This document shows, in pieces, positions 58,480 to 64,000 of a stretch of 64,000 bases of DNA. The notes below the pieces were generated by a model. The model was not told the DNA's origin, did not search any database, and saw only the letters and a program-made list of their open reading frames with translations. The DNA is from Marinimicrobium sp038419845. Lineage in GTDB: Bacteria > Pseudomonadota > Gammaproteobacteria > Pseudomonadales > Cellvibrionaceae. Numbering within the stretch: the first letter of the stretch is position 1; every line of letters begins with the position of its first letter. The translations under genes and the position numbers were made by a program. The stretch lies in the NCBI RefSeq assembly GCF_038419845.1, contig NZ_JBCAQT010000012.1:62001-126000 (forward strand). The letters are read 5' to 3'.

Positions 58480-60675
58480 GTGAACGAACATCTGGAACTC
58501 TTCGCCACCTGCCCCAAAGGGCTGGAAGGGCTGCTTTTGGCCGAATTGGCGGAGATTGGTGCCACCGAGACCAAAGAAACCGTCGCCGGCGTCGCCTTCA
58601 GCGGCGACATCGCCCTCGCCTACCGCGCCTGCCTCTGGTCCCGCCTGGCCAACAAAATCCTTCTGCCTCTGGCGGAATTCCCGGTCGGTGACCAGAACAG
58701 CCTCTACAACGGCGCGCGCGACATCCCCTGGGAACAGCACCTCGGCCCCCAGAGCACCCTGTTGGTGGACTTTATCGGCTCCAGCGGCGCCATCCGCAAC
58801 ACCCAGTTCGGCGCCCTCAAAATCAAGGACGCCCTGGTCGACCGCCTGCGCGACATTACCGGTGAGCGCCCCTCGGTGAGCAAACAGAACCCGGACCTGC
58901 GCGTCAACGCCCGCCTGCACAAAGGCCGCGTCACTATTAGCCTGGACCTGTCCGGCGACAGCCTGCACCGCCGGGGCTACCGCCTCAAACAGGGCAGCGC
59001 CCCCATGAAAGAAAACCTGGCCGCCGCCGTGCTCATTCGCGCCGGCTGGCCCGAGATCGCCGAGCGCGGCGGCGCGCTGATCGACCCCATGTGCGGCGCC
59101 GGCACACTATTAATAGAAGCGGCCATGATGGCCGCCGACATCGCCCCCGGCCTGGGCCGGGCGCGCTTCGGTTTTGAGCACTGGCTCAACCATCGCAACG
59201 ACATCTGGCTGGAGCTGCGCGAAGAAGCCATCGAGCGCAAGCGCGCGGGCATCAACCGCCCGCACCCGGAAATCCGTGGCTACGACGCCGACCTCAACGT
59301 CATCCGCGCCGCCGAGCACAACATCACCAAAATCGGCCTGGATGAGTGGATCCGCGTCAGCCGCAAAGAGCTGGCCGCACTCAAGCAGCCCACGCACACC
59401 ACCCTGAAACCGGGCCTGGTGATCAGCAACCCGCCCTACGGCGAGCGCCTGGGCGAAGTGGAATCACTCAAACTGCTCTATCAGCACCTGGGCGACCGAC
59501 TGAAGGCCGAATTCCAGGGCTGGCGCGCCGCCATCTTTACCGGCAACCCCGAGCTGGGCAAACAGATGGGCCTGCGCGCCGAGAAAAAGTACAAACTGTT
59601 CAACGGCCCCCTGCCGACTGAACTGCTGATGTTCTCGATTCAGGCCGAAGCCTTCGTCACCTCGGGCCCGAAACCCCTGGACACCCGTCACCCGGCCGAG
59701 CGCGAGCTCACCTCCGGCGCCCAGATGATGGCCAATCGCCTGCAAAAGAACCTGAAACAACTGGGAAAATGGGCGAAAAAGCAGGATATTCACTGCTACC
59801 GGCTGTATGACGCCGACATGCCCGAATACTCGGCGGCGGTCGACCTCTACCACACCGAAAAAGGCGAGCTCTACGCTCACGTGCAGGAATACGCCGCGCC
59901 CAAATCCGTGGACGAAGCCCGCGCCGAACAGCGCTTTGCCGAAATTCAGGCCGCCGTGCCCCAAGCGCTGGGCATCAGCCCGGACCGTGTCAGCTACAAA
60001 CAGCGCCGGCGCCACAGCCACACCCAGGGCAGCCAGTACGAGAAACTGAGCGAGCGCCCGCAAGGCGAACTGCTCACCGTGATCGAGGGCAAGGCCCGCC
60101 TGCAGGTCAACCTCTGGCAATACCTGGACACCGGCCTGTTTCTGGATCATCGGCCCGTGCGGATGAAAATCGCCGAAATGGCGGCGAACAAGCGCTTTCT
60201 CAACCTCTTCTGCTACACCGCCAGCGCCAGCATCCACGCCGCCATGAACGGCGCCCGCTTCACCCTGAGCGTGGACATGTCCAACACCTACCTCAACTGG
60301 GCCCGCAACAACCTGGCCCTGAACGACCTGGGCGAATCCCGCAACCGGCTCGAGCAGGCTGACTGCGTCCAGTGGCTGAAAGACAACGACCAGGAATTCG
60401 ACCTGATCCTGCTCGACCCGCCCAGCTTCTCCAACTCCAAAAAAATGCCGGACGTCCTCGACGTCCAGCGCGACCACGTCGAGCTGATCCAGAACGCCAT
60501 GAAAGCCCTGGCCCAGGGCGGCACCCTGATCTTCTCCACCAACCTGCGCAGCTTCAGCCTGGACACCGACGCCCTCGCCGGCTACCAGCTGGAGAACATA
60601 ACCCCCCAGACCATCGACAAGGACTTCCAGCGCAACCCGAAAATCCATCAGTGTTGGTTGGTGCGGCAAGGATAA
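58480..60675 (+). CDS. rlmL: Bifunctional 23S rRNA methyltransferase RlmKL
   Basis: The 731-residue fusion has an N-terminal THUMP domain and RlmL methyltransferase (m2G2445; IDPMCGAGTLLIEAAMMA, SNPPYGERLGE). A C-terminal RlmK domain follows (m7G2069; FLNLFCYTASASIHAAMNGA, LLDPPSFSNSKKM). Both catalytic centres look intact. The start is GTG at 58480-58482 with GAGGA upstream and gives MNEHLELFATCPKGLEGLL. It is divergent from rmf, so two ribosome-related genes share a control region. Confidence 0.96.
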   Translation: MNEHLELFATCPKGLEGLLLAELAEIGATETKETVAGVAFSGDIALAYRACLWSRLANKILLPLAEFPVGDQNSLYNGARDIPWEQHLGPQSTLLVDFIGSSGAIRNTQFGALKIKDALVDRLRDITGERPSVSKQNPDLRVNARLHKGRVTISLDLSGDSLHRRGYRLKQGSAPMKENLAAAVLIRAGWPEIAERGGALIDPMCGAGTLLIEAAMMAADIAPGLGRARFGFEHWLNHRNDIWLELREEAIERKRAGINRPHPEIRGYDADLNVIRAAEHNITKIGLDEWIRVSRKELAALKQPTHTTLKPGLVISNPPYGERLGEVESLKLLYQHLGDRLKAEFQGWRAAIFTGNPELGKQMGLRAEKKYKLFNGPLPTELLMFSIQAEAFVTSGPKPLDTRHPAERELTSGAQMMANRLQKNLKQLGKWAKKQDIHCYRLYDADMPEYSAAVDLYHTEKGELYAHVQEYAAPKSVDEARAEQRFAEIQAAVPQALGISPDRVSYKQRRRHSHTQGSQYEKLSERPQGELLTVIEGKARLQVNLWQYLDTGLFLDHRPVRMKIAEMAANKRFLNLFCYTASASIHAAMNGARFTLSVDMSNTYLNWARNNLALNDLGESRNRLEQADCVQWLKDNDQEFDLILLDPPSFSNSKKMPDVLDVQRDHVELIQNAMKALAQGGTLIFSTNLRSFSLDTDALAGYQLENITPQTIDKDFQRNPKIHQCWLVRQG

Positions 60676-60705
60676 AGCCGCACGAGAGTGCACCTGAGTA
60701 CAAAA

Positions 60706-60725
60706 AGCACACAATGTGCTATCAT
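60706..60725 (+). promoter_or_regulatory. Palindromic operator and -10 region of the toxin-antitoxin module
   Basis: AGCACA-CAA-TGTGCT (60706-60720) is a perfect 6-bp inverted repeat that overlaps a -10-like TATCAT (60720-60725), just ahead of the toxin ATG at 60732. Such sites fit autoregulation by a ribbon-helix-helix antitoxin. Confidence 0.5.
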
Positions 60726-60731
60726 CTCGTT

Positions 60732-61010
60732 ATGAAGTCAATCACATGGAACCCAGAGAAGAACAAGCTTCTCCAAGAAGAACGGAATATCGCCTTCGAG
60801 GATGTGGTTTTGCACATTTTGGCAGGAGGTATTCTAGACACGTTCGAGCACCCGAACCAAGAGCGGTATCCGGGCCAACAAATACATGTGATTGAAATAG
60901 AGGGGTATGCTTATTTGGTGCCTTTTGTAGAGTCGGATGACGAAATGTTTCTGAAAACGATTATCCCAAGCCGTAAAGCGACCAAATCTTATTTGGGAGG
61001 TTCAAAATGA
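60732..61010 (+). CDS. BrnT-like toxin of a type II toxin-antitoxin module
   Basis: The 92 residues start ITWNPEKNKLLQEERNIAFEDV and end IIPSRKATKSYLGG, matching the BrnT-type RNase fold pattern (WDPxK at the start, ISARKAT near the end). The middle (HPNQERYPGQQIHVIEIEGYAYLVPF) follows a subgroup that differs from classic BrnT. The stop overlaps the antitoxin start (ATGA, 61007-61010). Toxin-first order is typical of brnTA. It is AT-richer than the neighbouring rlmKL, suggesting transfer. Confidence 0.72.
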   Translation: MKSITWNPEKNKLLQEERNIAFEDVVLHILAGGILDTFEHPNQERYPGQQIHVIEIEGYAYLVPFVESDDEMFLKTIIPSRKATKSYLGGSK

Positions 61011-61279
61011 GCAAGCTGGATAAAGAAGAGCAAGAAATTCTGGAGGCGTTCGACGCCGCTGAACTTCAGCGAGCACCGGACTTCGAGGCAAGGAAAGTAC
61101 GGCATCAGCAGTACGCCGAGGCCATGTTCAAGAAAGACGCCCGAATTAACATCAGGCTGTCTTCCAAGGACCTAAGGGGGCTCCAAAAGAGAGCCTTGGC
61201 GGAAGGTATTCCCTACCAAACGCTCGTTGCCAGTATCCTCCATAAATATGTGGAAGGCCGACTACATGAAGACCGGTAA
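61007..61279 (+). CDS. CopG/BrnA-like antitoxin
   Basis: The 90 residues have an acidic N-terminal half (LDKEEQEILEAFDAAELQRA) that would wrap the toxin and a C-terminal ribbon-helix-helix (INIRLSSKDLRGLQKRALAEGIPYQTLVASILHKYVEGRL) for DNA binding. Overlap with the toxin gene ensures balanced synthesis. The operator at 60706 is its likely target. Confidence 0.78.
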   Translation: MSKLDKEEQEILEAFDAAELQRAPDFEARKVRHQQYAEAMFKKDARINIRLSSKDLRGLQKRALAEGIPYQTLVASILHKYVEGRLHEDR

Positions 61280-61430
61280 CTCTCGACCGCCCACGCCAAG
61301 CCACCAAGAGCGACGTTTCGTCAAAGCCGTTACGCAGGGGTTGGTAGACGCGAGAGAGGGCCGCACCGTGCCCCTAAGCCAAGCAAGAAAGCAACTGAAT
61401 AGAGCGGGTGCCGAGCAAAACCAGCGATAG
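61266..61430 (+). CDS. Small basic protein downstream of the toxin-antitoxin pair
   Basis: The ATG at 61266 lies inside the antitoxin end (14 bp overlap) and gives 54 residues. RRFVKAVTQGLVDAREGRTVPLSQARKQL resembles the C-terminal half of Phd- or ParD-type antitoxins (GRTVPL). No toxin follows. It may be a leftover of another module or a third component; the evidence is thin. Confidence 0.4.
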   Translation: MKTGNSRPPTPSHQERRFVKAVTQGLVDAREGRTVPLSQARKQLNRAGAEQNQR

Positions 61431-61533
61431 CCCCCTCAGAGCGCCTCCCGGACCGATCTGGCACCGAAATTGCTGTATTGCTATTAGGAAAGTGTAAAGA
61501 TAGCGATTCGACAGGGCTGAGTGGCACTTTCTG

Positions 61534-61563
61534 GTCACATTTCTGTCAATAATCGGCTATACT
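61534..61563 (+). promoter_or_regulatory. Candidate promoter of the WbpM-like gene
   Basis: GTCACA (61534-61539) and TATACT (61558-61563) are 18 bp apart. The likely start codon is 74 bp downstream. No JUMPstart element was recognised. Confidence 0.4.
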
Positions 61564-61637
61564 GCGCCCGTTATTGCCCCATCAAGGAGCGCCATCGGCA
61601 GTTTGGTCTACATTCGGTCACTATGGAGTTGAGGTAT

Positions 61638-63557
61638 ATGCTGGAAGCCCTGTTTGAGTCCTCCCGGACCACCAAACGCATTATCTCCCTGATTTACGAC
61701 ACTATCGCCATTGTTTCAGCCTTCTATCTAGCGGCATTCCTGCGGCTTGGTACCTTCGACTCCCAGTTTCTCGATAAAGACATCCTCGTTGTCAGCATCA
61801 CGCTGGTCGTGAGCCTGGGGGTCTTTATCCGGATGGGCATGTACCGGGCCATTCTGCGCTATATGAGCACCCCGGCCATGCTCACCATAGTAGGCTGTGT
61901 GGTTATCTCGGCATTGGTACTGGCCACCGCCAGCTTCCTGACCCAGTCCATGCTACCCCGCTCAATGCCCTTCATCTATTTCACCATTGCACTATTACTG
62001 GTCGGCGCCCCGCGCCTGCTGGTGCGCAGCGTGATCATGATGATCAACCGCCGGGGTAAGGACAGCAAAGAGCCGGTCATCGTCTATGGTGCCGGGTATA
62101 CCGGTCACCAGCTCACCCTGGCCCTCCAGGGTTCGCAGTATAAGCCGGTGGCCTTTGTCGACGACAACCCCGCCCTGCACGGGACCATGGTTGCCAATAT
62201 CAAGGTTCACAAGCCACGGAACATCGAAGCGCTGATCCGAAACCATCGCTGCAACAAGATCCTACTGGCCCTGGGCAGCACGCCCAACTCCCGTCGGGCC
62301 CAGGTCATCCAACGCCTGGAGTCACTGGCCGTCTCGGTACAGACCGTGCCCGCAATCCCCGATATTCTCAGCGGCAAGGCCCGTATTGAGCATATTAAAG
62401 ACGTGGAAATTGAGGACCTGCTCGGTCGTGACCCGGTCGCCTCCCAGCCAGAGCTGATGGGCGCCTGCATCACCGACAAGGTGGTCATGGTCACCGGTGC
62501 CGGGGGCTCCATCGGCAGTGAACTATGCCGGCAGATCATCCAGCATCGTCCCCGCGCCATTGTCCTGTTTGAGCTCAACGAGTTCAGCCTGTATAACATC
62601 GAGCGCGAACTGCGCGATACGCCGGACTACAAGAAAAACCACATTGATCTGTACAGCATTCTCGGCTCGGTCCAGAAAGAGCACCGGGTCGAGACCATCA
62701 TGCGCAGCTTCGGCGTTCAGACGGTGTACCACGCCGCCGCCTACAAGCACGTACCGCTGGTCGAACACAACATCGTCGAGGGCGTCCGTAACAACGTCTA
62801 CGGTACCTGGTATAGCGCCGAGGCGGCCATTCGCGCCGGAGTGGAGTCCTTTGTACTGGTCTCTACCGACAAGGCCGTGCGCCCTACCAACATCATGGGC
62901 GCCTCCAAGCGGCTGGCCGAACTGGTGCTCCAGGGCCTGGCCAAACGCCAGACTGGCACCACATTCAGTATGGTGCGCTTCGGTAACGTGCTGGGCTCTT
63001 CCGGCTCAGTCGTGCCGCTGTTCCGCTCCCAGATCAAAAGCGGCGGCCCGGTGACCGTCACCCACCCGGAAATGGTCCGCTACTTCATGACCATCCCCGA
63101 AGCGGCCAAGCTTGTGCTGCAGGCCGGCTCCATTGCCACCGGCGGCGATGTCTTTGTGCTCGACATGGGCGAGCCAGTCAAAATTGTGGATCTGGCAAAA
63201 CGCATGATCCACCTCTCCGGCCTGGAGATCAAAAGCGACAAGTCTCCCAACGGCGACATCTCGATCGAATACACCGGGCTCCGCCCCGGGGAAAAACTCT
63301 ACGAAGAGCTGCTGATCGGCAACAACGTCTCCGGCACCCAACACCCCGGCATCCTGCGCGCGGAAGAGGATTACCTGAGCTGGGAAGAAACCAAAATACT
63401 GCTCGACGAGCTGGACGTGGCCTGCCACAGCTACCAGTGCGATCGGGTCAAGCAGCTGCTGGTCGAAGCCCCCACCGATTACCACGCCAGCGTGATGATC
63501 AGCGACGCCGTCTGGCGCCAGAGGCAGAATACCGGCAAGCTGCGGATCGTCAATTAA
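61638..63557 (+). CDS. wbpM: Polysaccharide nucleotide-sugar epimerase/dehydratase, WbpM/CapD/FlaA1 family
   Basis: Four N-terminal membrane helices (about 20-135) precede a CoA-binding-like domain (VIVYGAGYTGHQLTLALQGS) and a C-terminal SDR domain (VMVTGAGGSIGSELCRQIIQ, VRNNVYGTW, STDKAVRPTNIMGASKRLAEL). WbpM-type enzymes are 4,6-dehydratases that make UDP-sugar precursors for O-antigen or capsule; Met replaces the Tyr of the usual Y-x-x-x-K. The ATG at 61638 has GAGG five bases upstream and gives 639 residues; ATG 61623 is the alternative. The convergent WbpL-like gene fits an O-antigen locus end. Confidence 0.92.
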   Translation: MLEALFESSRTTKRIISLIYDTIAIVSAFYLAAFLRLGTFDSQFLDKDILVVSITLVVSLGVFIRMGMYRAILRYMSTPAMLTIVGCVVISALVLATASFLTQSMLPRSMPFIYFTIALLLVGAPRLLVRSVIMMINRRGKDSKEPVIVYGAGYTGHQLTLALQGSQYKPVAFVDDNPALHGTMVANIKVHKPRNIEALIRNHRCNKILLALGSTPNSRRAQVIQRLESLAVSVQTVPAIPDILSGKARIEHIKDVEIEDLLGRDPVASQPELMGACITDKVVMVTGAGGSIGSELCRQIIQHRPRAIVLFELNEFSLYNIERELRDTPDYKKNHIDLYSILGSVQKEHRVETIMRSFGVQTVYHAAAYKHVPLVEHNIVEGVRNNVYGTWYSAEAAIRAGVESFVLVSTDKAVRPTNIMGASKRLAELVLQGLAKRQTGTTFSMVRFGNVLGSSGSVVPLFRSQIKSGGPVTVTHPEMVRYFMTIPEAAKLVLQAGSIATGGDVFVLDMGEPVKIVDLAKRMIHLSGLEIKSDKSPNGDISIEYTGLRPGEKLYEELLIGNNVSGTQHPGILRAEEDYLSWEETKILLDELDVACHSYQCDRVKQLLVEAPTDYHASVMISDAVWRQRQNTGKLRIVN

Positions 63558-63562
63558 CCCTT

Positions 63563-63655
63563 GGTGGGGCAACCCCACTCTACCGTTGACGCCCCACCAA
63601 CCGTAGGGTGGGCTCCGCCCACCGAAAACCCATGGTGGGGAAACCCCACCCTACC
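63563..63655. repeat. Family B repeats between convergent wbpM and the glycosyltransferase gene
   Basis: GGTGGGGCAACCCCACTCTACC, GTAGGGTGGGCTCCGCCCAC and GGTGGGGAAACCCCACCCTA follow one another. The hairpins could act as a bidirectional terminator. Confidence 0.82.
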
Positions 63656-63707
63656 CCACCAAAAAATAAACGCCTTCCCGCCCCAACCCCAAATTCTGCA
63701 CTAAATC

Positions 63708-64000
63708 CTAATACTCATCCCACTCAACATGCCGAATCCCGGCCCCAAATTGATACACCAAAAACACCACCGGCGCATACGCCAACACCACGCCAACAAT
63801 CGGCTCAACCCCGCCTAAAACCACCCAACGCGCCATGGGCAACAACCACATCAGGGTGACAAACCCATAGAACAACGTCGTCCCCTTATGCCCCCAATTC
63901 TCCGCCCGGTGCTGATAGGCATGGCTGCGGTGAGCCTCGGTGAGCTTCTCCCCTCGCAACCAACGGAAAAACAACGTCACCGTCGCATCCGCCACAAACA
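63708..64000 (-). CDS. MraY-like glycosyltransferase, WbpL/WecA type (C-terminal part, cut by window edge)
   Basis: The visible 97 codons read FVADATVTLFFRWLRGEK, then EAHRSHAYQHRAENWGHKGTTL, and end after two hydrophobic helices (YGFVTLMWLLPMARWV, VEPIVGVVLAYAPVVFLVYQF). The D-A-x-x-T-L and HRSHAYQ motif is the C-terminal signature of WbpL/WecA enzymes that start O-antigen by moving a sugar phosphate to undecaprenyl phosphate. The 5' part is outside the window. Confidence 0.88.
   Translation of the reverse strand, partial: FVADATVTLFFRWLRGEKLTEAHRSHAYQHRAENWGHKGTTLFYGFVTLMWLLPMARWVVLGGVEPIVGVVLAYAPVVFLVYQFGAGIRHVEWDEY

Overview
The window looks like a GC-rich chromosome segment from a marine or halotolerant gammaproteobacterium, broadly of the Pseudomonas/Marinobacter/Cellvibrio type. 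The clues are the smc-zipA-ligA order, a full system I cytochrome c maturation locus beside a FliK-like/FlhB-like gene pair, gacA-uvrC and pgsA next to cysT-leuZ-type tRNAs, ectoine synthesis genes with a divergent EctR, an ectoine/betaine-type transporter, Rmf, and a light-responsive photolyase/fatty-acid cluster. The species cannot be fixed from the sequence alone.

Layout. 1-5.9 kb: ligA (cut by the window edge), zipA and smc, minus strand. 6.1-14.5 kb: ccmABCDEFG and ccmHI, minus strand; the block is interrupted between ccmG and ccmH by two plus-strand tRNA genes (Val-TAC, Asp-GTC), a partial tRNA-Asp copy, two terminators and a nested inverted repeat of about 400 bp. 14.6-16.4 kb: FliK-like and FlhB-like genes. 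16.4-25.6 kb: a tightly packed ten-gene minus-strand operon (DUF523/DUF1722, MerR/LitR-like regulator, SnoaL-like, photolyase, SDR, FAD oxidoreductase, DUF1365, cyclopropane-type methyltransferase, DUF2878, secreted protein) behind an array of four TTGTA(C/T)AA sites. 25.9-33.9 kb: cysB, a 5'-nucleotidase, a BCCT transporter, a TPR protein, and ask-ectC-ectA with divergent ectR; ectB is absent from its usual place.

34-45.8 kb: pgsA and tRNA-Cys/tRNA-Leu facing uvrC-gacA, then alkB-like and uvrB, a fructosamine-kinase-like gene, fumC, and a lysR/azoR/pirin group. Two families of intergenic repeat fill the gaps here. 46-48.3 kb: a small membrane protein and an ABC exporter.

48.3-57.4 kb is an accessory region. 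It has a REP-associated transposase (RAYT) and five copies of its probable REP hairpin, all of the copies seen in the window. It carries a duplicated pair of unknown genes (A1-B1, remnant A2-B2) and an orphan type VI-secretion-like cassette (thiolase-fold protein, Tle1/DUF2235 lipase, DUF2931 lipoprotein). It ends near tRNA-Val(GAC). The duplicated A-B module is the best candidate for an undescribed system.

57.8-64 kb: rmf with a highly structured leader, rlmKL, a BrnT/CopG-like toxin-antitoxin module, a WbpM-like nucleotide-sugar epimerase, and the 3' end of a WbpL/WecA-like glycosyltransferase. All start choices, promoters and operators were read by eye; no alignments or searches were run.
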